Below, one piece after another: positions 18,982 to 27,119 of a DNA stretch of 64,000 bases. Source of the DNA: an uncultured Paracoccaceae bacterium (lineage in GTDB: Bacteria; Bacteroidota; Bacteroidia; Flavobacteriales; Flavobacteriaceae); assembly GCA_943788135.1 (NCBI GenBank), contig CALSPC010000007.1, forward strand, positions 1 to 64,000, written 5' to 3'. Below the pieces are notes generated by a model, which did no database searches, was not told the DNA's origin, and saw only the letters and a program-made list of their open reading frames with translations. Both the position numbers and the translations under genes were made by a program. Numbering within the stretch: position 1 is the first letter of the stretch; each line of letters begins with the position of its first letter.

Positions 18982-19692
18982 TTATTCTATATTTCTATAC
19001 ATTAACCAAAGAAATAAATACGTTTTAAATTCTTTGAAAGCGTTTAAATAAGCAAATACAAATCCTTCTTTACCATCTAAAAATCCGAGTTTTAGTAAAA
19101 ATATTTTTTTGAGCTTCCATAGTGGCTTTACTAAGAAATGAAATAAATTTGGTTGTTTACTTTTAGTATATAATTGTTGAGCTTTTTGCTTTGCTTGTAT
19201 TGTCTGTCGTTCACTATAACGATCAAAATCTAAATAAAGTTCCTCAATAGAGTATTTTAATTTTTTTGATGTTGTTTTGTTTTTAATTGAGTTTTTATGA
19301 ACTAATAAAGAAGTATAGGAACATCTATATCCAGAAAATTTTAAGAACTTCCCCATAAACTTGAAGCGTATTTTAGCTTTATAATTCCCTGTGGAATCAG
19401 TGTTCATGATAATCTCATTAATTTCTTCAGCCAACTGCTTTGAAATGCAATGATTTGCTTCCAATCCTAAAATCCAATTATGACTTGCTTTTGAATGTGC
19501 TTTTTCAAGTAAAAAATCAAAATTGAGGTTCTCAGATTCAATAAACTGAACGAGATTTTGGTGTTCAATTCCAGAGAGTACAACTGGGTCAATTTTACCA
19601 ATTACAATTATTTCATCTACAAAAGAGAGGCTAGCAATACACTCTTCGATGTAGTTGTGGTCATAAAATGAAATAATAAGGGCACTAATCAT
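18982..19692 (-). CDS. GT2-like protein lacking the DxD motif
   Basis: 236 residues, clearly related to the WaaE/KdtX-like neighbours by its start (ALIISFYDHNYIEECIASL) and C-terminus (LKLGFLDGKEGFVFAYLNAF). The catalytic landmarks are lost. Where the partner has VVDSYSTDN this protein has VIGKIDPVV, and where the partner has LSLDGDEALS this has LGLEANHCIS (residues 75-84). It is therefore probably catalytically inactive, or uses a metal-independent mechanism. The reading frame is intact, so it is not simple decay. It may serve as a partner of the enzyme encoded two bases downstream; that is inference. Confidence 0.75.
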   Translation of the reverse strand: MISALIISFYDHNYIEECIASLSFVDEIIVIGKIDPVVLSGIEHQNLVQFIESENLNFDFLLEKAHSKASHNWILGLEANHCISKQLAEEINEIIMNTDSTGNYKAKIRFKFMGKFLKFSGYRCSYTSLLVHKNSIKNKTTSKKLKYSIEELYLDFDRYSERQTIQAKQKAQQLYTKSKQPNLFHFLVKPLWKLKKIFLLKLGFLDGKEGFVFAYLNAFKEFKTYLFLWLMYRNIE

Positions 19693-19771
19693 AAAAATAA
19701 AACTAATTAAAAATAATTGTGTAGTCGGCTGTAAAAGTAATAATTTTACAACTAATATAAGCTACTAAACC

Positions 19772-20494
19772 ATGTCGCAGTTACCAATTTTAATGTATCA
19801 CGCTATTTGCAATCACTCATCTAATAGCAAAGGGTTGACTTTGTCCTATGATAAATTGGAAGCACAGTTTCAATATTTAGTAGCTCAAGGCTACACAAGT
19901 TTACATTTTAGAGACATTGAAAAGTTTAGACATACCAATGATTTCCCTAAAAAACCCATTATTATCTCCTTTGATGATGTCTATGTAAATCAATATGAAT
20001 TTGCTTATCCTTTGCTTAAAAAGTACAATTTAAAAGCATGTTTCTATGCCCCGCTTTCTTTTGTTGGAGGCATGGATTCTTGGAACGATGGTACAGAAAA
20101 ACTCATGTCTGTCTCACAACTAAAGGATTTAGATCCAGCTGTCATCGAACTTGGATTGCATTCCTTTGCGCACCGCCCCTACAGTTCATTGTCAGTTGAT
20201 TCCATACAAGAAGATTTTAAAAAATGTCATGATTTTGTATCCAAATACAAACTTAATATATCTAATGTTTTGGCATATCCGTACGGAAATTTCCCTCGAA
20301 AAGAGCCTCAAAAAACACAGTTTTTTGAAGAATTAAAAAATCAAAATATTGATTATGGCTTACGTATTGGAAATCGGTTGAATACATTGCCATTGAAAAA
20401 TAATTATGAGTTAAATCGATTGGATATCAAAGGGGAAGACAGTTTGTTTAAATTCAAAATGAAATTAAAATTAGGTAAACTATCATTATTTTAA
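19772..20494 (+). CDS. Polysaccharide deacetylase (NodB homology, CE4)
   Basis: 240 residues. The NodB metal site is visible as IISFDDVY (motif 1, catalytic and metal aspartates) and LHSFAHRPYS (motif 2, HxxxH). A later AYPYGNFPR is close to motif 3. It begins with PILMYHAI, as in the PgaB/NodB group, but has no signal peptide, so it would act in the cytosol or on a membrane-linked glycan at the inner face. In this setting it probably removes N-acetyl groups from an LPS or capsule sugar. It is divergent from the GT2-like operon and overlaps the next convergent gene by nine bases. Confidence 0.85.
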   Translation: MSQLPILMYHAICNHSSNSKGLTLSYDKLEAQFQYLVAQGYTSLHFRDIEKFRHTNDFPKKPIIISFDDVYVNQYEFAYPLLKKYNLKACFYAPLSFVGGMDSWNDGTEKLMSVSQLKDLDPAVIELGLHSFAHRPYSSLSVDSIQEDFKKCHDFVSKYKLNISNVLAYPYGNFPRKEPQKTQFFEELKNQNIDYGLRIGNRLNTLPLKNNYELNRLDIKGEDSLFKFKMKLKLGKLSLF

Positions 20495-21223
20495 TCCTTT
20501 TTTCAGAAGCATAATTTTGGCATATCTCGAAAAAACGCCGTAGGAGTTGATAGCTGAAACGGCAAGCCCAGGTATTCCGTCTAAAAATCCACGCCTTATA
20601 ATGTATTCGTGAAAAAAACGATAGATTGGCTTAAAAGCCAAATGAAAGTAATTCATGTTTTTTCCTTTGGATAAAAGACGATCGGCTTGAAACCAAGCGT
20701 AGGAATCTTTCTTACTAATATAGTGCAACAATCCTTTATAAGTGTAGTGTAGGACTTTGTTTTTTAGCATTCCAACCGAGCCTTTAACTACAAGTTTTTC
20801 ATGAACATTTCCTTCAAAATGACATTTATCTCTCCTTACCAATCGTGTGACATCATTGTAATGATGGTATAAAAAACGATTCATATAAAAGTGAGGAAAA
20901 TTAAGTTTATATCCTGTATGTTTGTTAGTCTTCATAGCGTTTAAAAGCTCTTTTTGAAGCGTATATGTGATGCGTTCATCTCCATCTAAAAACAAAACCC
21001 AGTCACTTGTAGCAAACTGTAATGCGTGATTTTTTTGATTCGAAAAATTATCAAATTTTCTAGTAATAACCTTACACCCATGGTCTGTTGCAATTTTAAC
21101 AGTGTCATCGTTGCTCATGGAGTCCACGACAATAATTTCATCTGCAAATTTAACAGAATACAACGCACCCTCAAGGTATTGAGCTTCGTTATAGGTTGGA
21201 ATAATTACGGTTAAAGTTTGCAT
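20486..21223 (-). CDS. Glycosyltransferase family 2, WaaE/KdtX-like
   Basis: 245 residues with all GT2 landmarks: VIIPTYNEAQYLEGAL, VVDSMSNDDT, and LFLDGDERI with its DxD near residue 80. The C-terminal RRGFLDGIPGLAVSAI is the same tail type as in the 18.2 kb and 19 kb proteins, so this is a third member of one paralogue group in the block. It overlaps the deacetylase gene tail-to-tail by nine bases and is divergent from the GT2 at 21.3 kb. Likely acts on LPS core at the inner-membrane face; specificity unknown. Confidence 0.87.
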   Translation of the reverse strand: MQTLTVIIPTYNEAQYLEGALYSVKFADEIIVVDSMSNDDTVKIATDHGCKVITRKFDNFSNQKNHALQFATSDWVLFLDGDERITYTLQKELLNAMKTNKHTGYKLNFPHFYMNRFLYHHYNDVTRLVRRDKCHFEGNVHEKLVVKGSVGMLKNKVLHYTYKGLLHYISKKDSYAWFQADRLLSKGKNMNYFHLAFKPIYRFFHEYIIRRGFLDGIPGLAVSAINSYGVFSRYAKIMLLKKGLK

Positions 21224-21256
21224 ACGAGTTTAAAACGTAAACTTACAAAAAATCTT

Positions 21257-21264
21257 TATATTTG
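21257..21264 (+). promoter_or_regulatory. -7 box (TATATTTG) immediately upstream of a GT2 gene
   Basis: A full TAnnTTTG match whose last base is seven bases before ATG 21271. With normal promoter geometry the transcript would begin at or next to the start codon. Confidence 0.55.
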
Positions 21265-21270
21265 TACCCT

Positions 21271-22095
21271 ATGAATCGTATAGATACTTCTATTGTTATA
21301 AGCACTTATAACTCCCCTAAATGGCTGGCTAAAGTTCTTTATGGGTACAATAATCAGACTTATAGATTATTTGAAATTGTTATAGCTGATGATGGATCTA
21401 GTCAAGAAACGTTTGATTTAATTGAAAAAATTCAAAAAGAAGTCTTTTATCCCATTGTACATGTGTGGCATGAGGATAATGGTTTTCAAAAATCACAAAT
21501 ATTAAACAAAGCCATTAAAAAATGCAGTTCCCCTTATATTATTATGTCTGATGGAGATTGCATTCCAAGATTTGATTTTGTTGAAATTCATGTGAAACAC
21601 AGAGAAGAAGGGTTTTTTTTATCAGGAGGATATTTTATGTTGCCTATGCATATTTCAAATTTAATTTCGAAACAAGACATTTATGATGGTCATTGTTTTG
21701 ATTTGAAATGGTTGAAAGCAAACGGTTTAAAACCTTCTTTTAAAAACAATAAACTTACTTCAACAGGTTTAAAGTCATGGGTTTTAAATTTATTTACACC
21801 AACCAATGCAAGCTGGAACGGACACAATGCTTCAGGATGGAAAAAAGATATAATGGCAATAAATGGTTTTGATGAACGCATGCAATATGGTGGGCAAGAC
21901 CGTGAACTTGGAGAACGGCTGTTTAATAACGGTTTAAAAAGTAAACAAATCCGATACAGTGCCATTTGTGTGCATTTGGATCATCCAAGGAGCTATAAAA
22001 CAAAAGCATCAATTGATAAAAATCTGGAAATTAGAAGAATTATCAAAGCCGAAAATAGGTCGTGGACAGATTATGGTATAGAAAAAAAGAAGTAA
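21271..22095 (+). CDS. Glycosyltransferase family 2
   Basis: 274 residues from ATG 21271. An in-frame TTG at 21262 overlaps the promoter box, so it is rejected. SIVISTYNSPKWLAKVL opens the GT-A fold, ADDGSS binds nucleotide, and MSDGDCIPR is the DxD site. The C-terminal YGGQDRELGERLFNNG matches the galactosyltransferase-type extension. It shares HVWHEDNGFQKSQILNKAI with the GT2 at 17.4 kb, showing a duplication within the block. It faces the methyltransferase gene tail-to-tail with an eight-base gap. Confidence 0.88.
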   Translation: MNRIDTSIVISTYNSPKWLAKVLYGYNNQTYRLFEIVIADDGSSQETFDLIEKIQKEVFYPIVHVWHEDNGFQKSQILNKAIKKCSSPYIIMSDGDCIPRFDFVEIHVKHREEGFFLSGGYFMLPMHISNLISKQDIYDGHCFDLKWLKANGLKPSFKNNKLTSTGLKSWVLNLFTPTNASWNGHNASGWKKDIMAINGFDERMQYGGQDRELGERLFNNGLKSKQIRYSAICVHLDHPRSYKTKASIDKNLEIRRIIKAENRSWTDYGIEKKK

Positions 22096-22103
22096 ATGCG
22101 TGT

Positions 22104-22691
22104 TTACATCTTTTTGTATACCCCTACTTTCCAATAGGTTGATTCTTTTTTAGAAGTTACTTTAGAAAAATCCAGTTGTTCTAGTTCTGGAATGTCAAAG
22201 TATTCCCAACATCCAACACCTTCTTTATAAATGGAGTTGATTAATATTCCTCCGTGCTTTAATTTTCCTAAAATTCTATTTAGGACCTTTGCTCTAACAT
22301 TGTCATTAATATAATAAAAAGCTTCATTAAATACGATGACATCAAATTCTTGAGGCGGTTTGTAGTAATGCAAGTCCGCAACCTGAAAATCACTGTTTTT
22401 AAAATTATATTTAGTAGCGGTTTTGATAGAAACTTTTGAGAAATCAACGCCTAAAAAATAACCTATAGTTTCATTTTCTAATCGTAGCCTTAAAACGCCT
22501 TCACCACATCCTAAATCCAATACGCTAGGCTGTGCTGTAGCATCTTGTTTTATTGATTCCAATATTTTTGCATATCTTGGAGCTTCAACGTTATTTTTCA
22601 GGTATTCCCATCGCCCTTTTTTGTATTGTCGATTCCAACGAATTTTTCGTCGCCAAATATGAAATTGGTCTAAAAGACTTAGTTTATTCAT
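22104..22691 (-). CDS. Class I SAM-dependent methyltransferase
   Basis: 195 residues. Motif I VLDLGCGEGVLRLRL (about 57-71) and the acidic ribose-binding residue in GVDFSKVSI are clear, with FDVIVFNEAFYYIND as motif IV/post-I. No transmembrane region. Located inside the glycan block and overlapping the heptosyltransferase-like gene by four bases, it may methylate a sugar or a glycan intermediate. The substrate is not shown by sequence. Confidence 0.8.
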   Translation of the reverse strand: MNKLSLLDQFHIWRRKIRWNRQYKKGRWEYLKNNVEAPRYAKILESIKQDATAQPSVLDLGCGEGVLRLRLENETIGYFLGVDFSKVSIKTATKYNFKNSDFQVADLHYYKPPQEFDVIVFNEAFYYINDNVRAKVLNRILGKLKHGGILINSIYKEGVGCWEYFDIPELEQLDFSKVTSKKESTYWKVGVYKKM

Positions 22692-23746
22692 TTCACGTGA
22701 TGTTTTAAAAAGGGGATAAGCTTCTTTAGAATTATTTCTGGAGTCAGTTGATTGTATAAAAATGTAGGATTCTTTTCAATTTTTCTACGATCTTTTCTTG
22801 AAATGGAAAATAAATCAGGTTTTTCATCTAATAAATGAACAGAGGTATGCAATTTTCCATCTTCAAAACTTGCCCAATCTGATTTCAAAATGTAAGGAGA
22901 AAAAATTGTGAATGTTGGTTTATCAAGTGCTTTTGCAATATGAATACTACCACCTTCATTGGCAATCAAAAGTTCACATTGGTTCATTAAAGAAATAAAA
23001 CCTCGGATATTCGATTCATAAATATCAAAAATAATCCTCTCTTTTTGCTTGCATGCCTCAAAAATTTTAGCAGCCTCTGCTTTCTGATTAGGGGCATAAT
23101 TAAACATTATATTCACCTCAAAATTTGAAGTTATATAATCAATTAGCGCAATAATATAGGGATATGGCATAGATTTTTGAGGCGTACTTCCTAAAATTCC
23201 AACCATAATCACAGGTTTAGAATAGTTATTTAATTTAGAATACGATTTCTCAGTATCCGTCAAATAGAGCTTAGGCTTGTAAACGGGAGTTTCTAAAGGA
23301 AATACAGAATTTACTAAATGTACTCTTTCCTCGATCGATTTTCCACAAGGCAGTGTTTTTTTATCCAAAGGATGAACTTTATGTGTGTAAGAATTAATTA
23401 TAGAGGTTTTTCCTTTTTTTTGATACCCAACACGAATACCTGCTTTTGAAAAAAATGAAATAAACTTACTTTGAAACTTAGAATAGGGGTCAAAAATAAT
23501 ATCATAGTTTTCCTTTCGGATGTGCCAGGCTGTTTTGATAAGATTTGAAATTTTTTTCAACTCCTTTTCCTTCAATGGAATGATTCTGTCAATGTTAGGA
23601 TTATTTTCAATGACACCTGTTGTATAATCATAGACAAAATAATCAATCCTAGAATTTGGAATTATTTTTTTGATATTTGCAGCAATTAAAGAGGCGATGA
23701 GCACATCTCCAATTCGCTTATTTTGGATTACAAGTATTTTTTTCAT
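22688..23746 (-). CDS. Glycosyltransferase family 9 (heptosyltransferase-like)
   Basis: 352 residues. It begins ILVIQNKRIGDVLIASLIAANI, the GT9 N-terminal acceptor-side motif. A central VGILGSTPQKSMPYPYI segment matches the start of the C-terminal Rossmann lobe, and LIANEGGSIHIAKALDKPTFTIFSP is the diagnostic donor-binding motif with NEGGSxHIA in place of NDSGxMHxA. ADP-heptose:LPS heptosyltransferase is the best-known activity of this family, though Bacteroidota members may use other donors. It supports an LPS-core role for the block. It overlaps the methyltransferase by four bases. Confidence 0.88.
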   Translation of the reverse strand: MKKILVIQNKRIGDVLIASLIAANIKKIIPNSRIDYFVYDYTTGVIENNPNIDRIIPLKEKELKKISNLIKTAWHIRKENYDIIFDPYSKFQSKFISFFSKAGIRVGYQKKGKTSIINSYTHKVHPLDKKTLPCGKSIEERVHLVNSVFPLETPVYKPKLYLTDTEKSYSKLNNYSKPVIMVGILGSTPQKSMPYPYIIALIDYITSNFEVNIMFNYAPNQKAEAAKIFEACKQKERIIFDIYESNIRGFISLMNQCELLIANEGGSIHIAKALDKPTFTIFSPYILKSDWASFEDGKLHTSVHLLDEKPDLFSISRKDRRKIEKNPTFLYNQLTPEIILKKLIPFLKHHVK

Positions 23747-23805
23747 TAACTACTAAAGACTATCTTAGCAAGATATTACTTTTTTTAAAGTAACTAAAAG
23801 TTTAT

Positions 23806-24579
23806 ATGAATAATATTATTATACATTCCAAATTTACTTCATATTCAAAAGCGATATCAAAGGCTATAAGAGATTTTGAGTCCTCAGGTAAAACTGTATT
23901 AAAAGGAGATCGAAATACCATTAAATCTATAGAGATTGAAGGTTTGAATATGAATATAAAACAATTTAAAACTCCAAATATTTTTAATGCGTTTATTTAT
24001 AAATTCATTCGTAAGTCCAAAGCACGTCGATCCTTTGAGTATGGAGTTATATTAACTCAAAAATCTATTTTAACGCCCACTCCAATTGCTTATTTTGAAA
24101 CCTTCTCATGGTTTGGTCTCAAACAAAGTTATTATGTTAGTCAGCATGTAACCTATGATTTTGACTTTAGAGTATTGATACACGATTTAAAGATTCCTAA
24201 CAGATTCGAAATCCTTAAACAGTTTACAGCATTCACCTTTAAACTCCACGAACAAAAGATTAATTTTTTAGATCATTCTCCTGGAAATACGTTGATTGTA
24301 AAATCAGATGCTGGTCAATATAATTTTTATTTAATTGATTTAAACCGAATGCGTTTTGAGACTATGAGTTTAAGAAAACGAATGCATAATTTTAGACGGC
24401 TATGGTTGTCAAAAGCGATGATACACATTATGTCTGTGGAATATGCAGCTTTAAGTAAAATTCCTCTCCCTGAAATTCAAAAACTAATGCTTCATTACAG
24501 TCGACAATTTCAGAAAAAAATTGATTCTAAAAAGCTAAAACGGAGTGGCCGTAAAATGACTTTTAAAACTTCGAATTAA
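23806..24579 (+). CDS. LPS/Kdo-kinase-like protein (WaaP/KdkA-type fold)
   Basis: 257 residues. A kinase-like pattern is visible: lysines at 52 and 55 after the N-terminal strands, E78 in RRSFEYG, the catalytic loop DHSPGN (D156, N161), and IDLNRMRF with D178 in the DFG-like position. The sequence NFLDHSPGNTLI and the FRRLWLSK tail resemble lipopolysaccharide core kinases that phosphorylate Kdo or heptose on lipid A-core. Its place beside the GT9 supports this. It is cytosolic and has no membrane segment. Its TAA overlaps the TAA of dapD in a four-base TTAA. Confidence 0.8.
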   Translation: MNNIIIHSKFTSYSKAISKAIRDFESSGKTVLKGDRNTIKSIEIEGLNMNIKQFKTPNIFNAFIYKFIRKSKARRSFEYGVILTQKSILTPTPIAYFETFSWFGLKQSYYVSQHVTYDFDFRVLIHDLKIPNRFEILKQFTAFTFKLHEQKINFLDHSPGNTLIVKSDAGQYNFYLIDLNRMRFETMSLRKRMHNFRRLWLSKAMIHIMSVEYAALSKIPLPEIQKLMLHYSRQFQKKIDSKKLKRSGRKMTFKTSN

Positions 24580-25391
24580 ACCGCTACATTATGGGTTCTT
24601 AAAGCATCATTTAAGGACGTTTTTTTATTGGTACTTTCTTTTCGTTTTCCAATAATTAAAGCACAGGGTACATTGAAATTTCCAGAAGGAAACTCTTTTG
24701 AGTAACTACCAGGAATGACTACTGAACGGGCAGGAACAATTCCTTTGTATTCTACGGGCTCATCTCCGGTTACATCAATGATTTTTGTGCTCATAGTAAG
24801 TACAACCCCAGCGCCTAAAACCGCCTCTGTTTCCACACGAACACCTTCTACAACAATGCATCGAGAGCCAATAAAAGCATTATCTTCAATAATTACAGGC
24901 GCCGCTTGTAAGGGTTCTAAAACGCCACCAATTCCAACACCTCCAGAAAGGTGTACATTTTTGCCAATTTGCGCACAGCTACCTACAGTAGCCCAAGTAT
25001 CTACCATTGTACCAGCATCGACATAGGCTCCAATATTTACATAACTCGGCATTAGAATAGTACCTTTAGATATATAAGCGCCATGACGGGCAACAGCATG
25101 TGGTACTACACGTATGCCTTTTTCGGCATAGCCGGTTTTTAACGGAATTTTATCATGAAATTCAAACGGTCCTACTTCAATGGTTTTCATGGTTTGAATG
25201 GGAAAATACATCACAACCGCTTTTTTCACCCATTCATTTACTTGCCAACCATCTGCTGTAGGTTCAGCGACTCTTAAGTCTCCAGTATCTAATAAATCAA
25301 CAATGGTTCTAATTGCATCTTTAGTGGTGGTTTCTTCTAAGAGTGCTCGGTTTTCCCAAGCAGCTTCAATAAGTGACTTTAAGTTGTTCAT
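24576..25391 (-). CDS. dapD: 2,3,4,5-tetrahydropyridine-2,6-dicarboxylate N-succinyltransferase
   Basis: 271 residues, the usual length. It transfers succinyl from succinyl-CoA to tetrahydrodipicolinate in the succinylase branch of DAP/lysine synthesis. The C-terminal two thirds form a left-handed beta helix with hexapeptide repeats (IGKNVHL, IGGVLEP, IGSRCIVVEGV, LGAGVVL). The segments VRVVPHAVARHGAYI and GAYVDAGTMVDTWATVGSCAQI are diagnostic for DapD over other acyltransferases. Together with lysA at 0.8 kb it shows that the organism makes meso-DAP and lysine. It is divergent from ruvX with a 184-base gap. Confidence 0.95.
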   Translation of the reverse strand: MNNLKSLIEAAWENRALLEETTTKDAIRTIVDLLDTGDLRVAEPTADGWQVNEWVKKAVVMYFPIQTMKTIEVGPFEFHDKIPLKTGYAEKGIRVVPHAVARHGAYISKGTILMPSYVNIGAYVDAGTMVDTWATVGSCAQIGKNVHLSGGVGIGGVLEPLQAAPVIIEDNAFIGSRCIVVEGVRVETEAVLGAGVVLTMSTKIIDVTGDEPVEYKGIVPARSVVIPGSYSKEFPSGNFNVPCALIIGKRKESTNKKTSLNDALRTHNVAV

Positions 25392-25575
25392 GATGTGTTT
25401 TTTTTTGTCAAATATAAGCTTATTAAGAGCTAAATTATAACGCCTTTTATATTTTGAATAAAATTTGTCAATTTGAGTAAATTTCGTCTATTTTCTATTA
25501 AAAATTAAACAGATATCGATTTTCTATGAAATGCTTCAAAACACAGTTGGTGAATAAATTGTATTTTCGCAGCCT

Positions 25576-25986
25576 ATGGGACGTCTTTTAGCAATTGATT
25601 ATGGGAGTAAACGCACAGGAATAGCTGTTACCGATGAAATGCAGATTATTGCTTCAGGGCTAACCACTGTAGAGACTAAAATGCTAATTCCATTTTTGAA
25701 AACCTATTGTGCAGCTGAATCCGTAGAGCTGTTTTTAATCGGTTTGCCAAAACAAATGAATAATGAACTTTCTGAGAGTGAGCCATTAATTTTGAAATTT
25801 ATAGACCGTTTAAAAAAAGAAATCCCTCAGATTTCTATTGAGAGAGTAGATGAGCGTTTTACCTCTAAAATGGCATTTCAAACCATGATTGCTAGTGGAC
25901 TCAAAAAGAAACAACGCCAAAACAAGGCTTTAGTAGATGAAATTAGTGCGACACTTATTTTGCAATCCTATCTTCACAATAAATAA
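25576..25986 (+). CDS. ruvX: Holliday junction resolvase-like protein YqgF/RuvX
   Basis: 136 residues, RNase H-like fold. LLAIDYGSKRTGIAVTDE holds the first catalytic aspartate, IGLPKQMNNE the glycine-rich strand, and VDERFTS plus KALVDEISATLIL the later acidic residues. The family (UPF0081) is linked to 16S rRNA 5'-end maturation and to Holliday-junction cleavage. ATG 25576 is preceded by TATTTTCG, one base off the -7 consensus. Transcribed ahead of def. Confidence 0.9.
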   Translation: MGRLLAIDYGSKRTGIAVTDEMQIIASGLTTVETKMLIPFLKTYCAAESVELFLIGLPKQMNNELSESEPLILKFIDRLKKEIPQISIERVDERFTSKMAFQTMIASGLKKKQRQNKALVDEISATLILQSYLHNK

Positions 25987-26020
25987 TTCTATAAGTATTA
26001 TTTTATAATACCAAAAATTG

Positions 26021-26028
26021 TATTTTTG
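26021..26028 (+). promoter_or_regulatory. -7 box (TATTTTTG) upstream of def
   Basis: A full TAnnTTTG match 19 bases before the def ATG, so def can be transcribed independently of ruvX. Confidence 0.45.
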
Positions 26029-26047
26029 ACCTCTTATATTTTATAGT

Positions 26048-26641
26048 ATGATTTTACCAATAGTAGCTTATGGGGATCCAGTGCTCAAAAAAAGAGCCTC
26101 TGAAATCTCTAAAGACTATCCAAACTTAAAGGAAACACTAGCCAACATGTACGAATCAATGTATGGTGCATATGGCGTGGGGCTCGCTGCTCCACAAGTA
26201 GGGCTTTCAATTCGTTTGTTTTTGGTGGATACGTCTCCTTTCTCAGAAGATGACTCCTATACAGCTAAAGAACAAGCAGAACTAAAAGCGTTTAAAAAAA
26301 CCTTTATAAATGCCAAGATTCTTGAAGAGTCTGGAGAGGAGTGGGGGTTCAATGAAGGCTGTTTAAGTATTCCAAACGTTCGTGAAGACGTGTTTCGAAA
26401 GCCGAAGATTAAAATAGAATATCAAGACGAGGATTTCAATACCCATGTCGAAGAGTATCAGGGCTTAATAGCTCGGGTTATTCAACATGAATATGATCAT
26501 ATTGAAGGTATTTTATTTACGGATAAAGTATCGTCCTTAAAAAAACGCTTATTAAAAGGTAAATTAAATAATATTTCAAAAGGAAAAACGAGTGTGGATT
26601 ACCGAATGCGTTTTCCAAATGTTTCAAAAAAACGATCTTAA
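26048..26641 (+). CDS. def: Peptide deformylase
   Basis: 197 residues. Removes the N-formyl group from nascent proteins. All three metal-site motifs are present: GVGLAAPQVG (motif 1), EGCLSIP with the metal cysteine (motif 2), and QHEYDHIEGILF carrying the two metal histidines and the catalytic glutamate (motif 3). The TSPFSEDDSYTAKEQAELKAFKK insertion between strands is common in Bacteroidota enzymes. It is followed after 15 bases by the DUF5606 gene, a usual Flavobacteriia order. Confidence 0.96.
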   Translation: MILPIVAYGDPVLKKRASEISKDYPNLKETLANMYESMYGAYGVGLAAPQVGLSIRLFLVDTSPFSEDDSYTAKEQAELKAFKKTFINAKILEESGEEWGFNEGCLSIPNVREDVFRKPKIKIEYQDEDFNTHVEEYQGLIARVIQHEYDHIEGILFTDKVSSLKKRLLKGKLNNISKGKTSVDYRMRFPNVSKKRS

Positions 26642-26656
26642 ATCAAAATATAATAC

Positions 26657-27076
26657 ATGGAATTAGATAAAATTTTATCCATCGCCAAAAAACCAGGCTT
26701 ATACAAATTAATAGCTCAATCTCGTGGTGGATTTATCGCAGAATCACTATTGGATCAAAAGCGAATTTCGGTGAGTATCACCAGTAATGTCAGTTTATTA
26801 AGCGAAATAGCGATCTACACTCTTGCTGAAGAATTACCATTGAAAGAGGTGTTTTTAAAAGTTTTTGAGAAAGAAAATGGAGGCCAGGCCAGTACGAGTC
26901 CAAAAGCATCAAAAGACGATTTAGAAGCGTATTTTTTCTCGGTTCTTCCCGATTATGATGAAGATCGTGTATATCCAAGTGATATTAAAAAAATTATCAG
27001 TTGGTATAATTTATTACATCAGCATAAGCTCCTAGATTTTAAAACCGAAGCTTCTAGTACAGAAGAAGAAGAATAA
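26657..27076 (+). CDS. DUF5606 domain protein
   Basis: 139 residues, conserved in Bacteroidota; function unknown. LDKILSIAKKPGLYKLIAQSRGGFIAESL is the typical N-terminus, with a small beta-rich region to about residue 60 followed by a helical part ending SDIKKIISWYNLLHQHKLL. The C-terminus is a short acidic tail. Transcribed with def and closed by a strong hairpin that overlaps its stop region. Confidence 0.82.
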   Translation: MELDKILSIAKKPGLYKLIAQSRGGFIAESLLDQKRISVSITSNVSLLSEIAIYTLAEELPLKEVFLKVFEKENGGQASTSPKASKDDLEAYFFSVLPDYDEDRVYPSDIKKIISWYNLLHQHKLLDFKTEASSTEEEE

Positions 27077-27100
27077 AAAAAGCAGCATTTCGCTGCTTTT
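27072..27100 (+). terminator. Rho-independent-like terminator after DUF5606
   Basis: A twelve-base perfect stem (A7 GCAGC / GCTGC T7) with loop ATTTC ends in a run of seven T. It begins in the stop codon of the DUF5606 gene and ends 19 bases before the MATE start. Confidence 0.9.
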
Positions 27101-27119
27101 TTTAACACTCAATTTTAGA

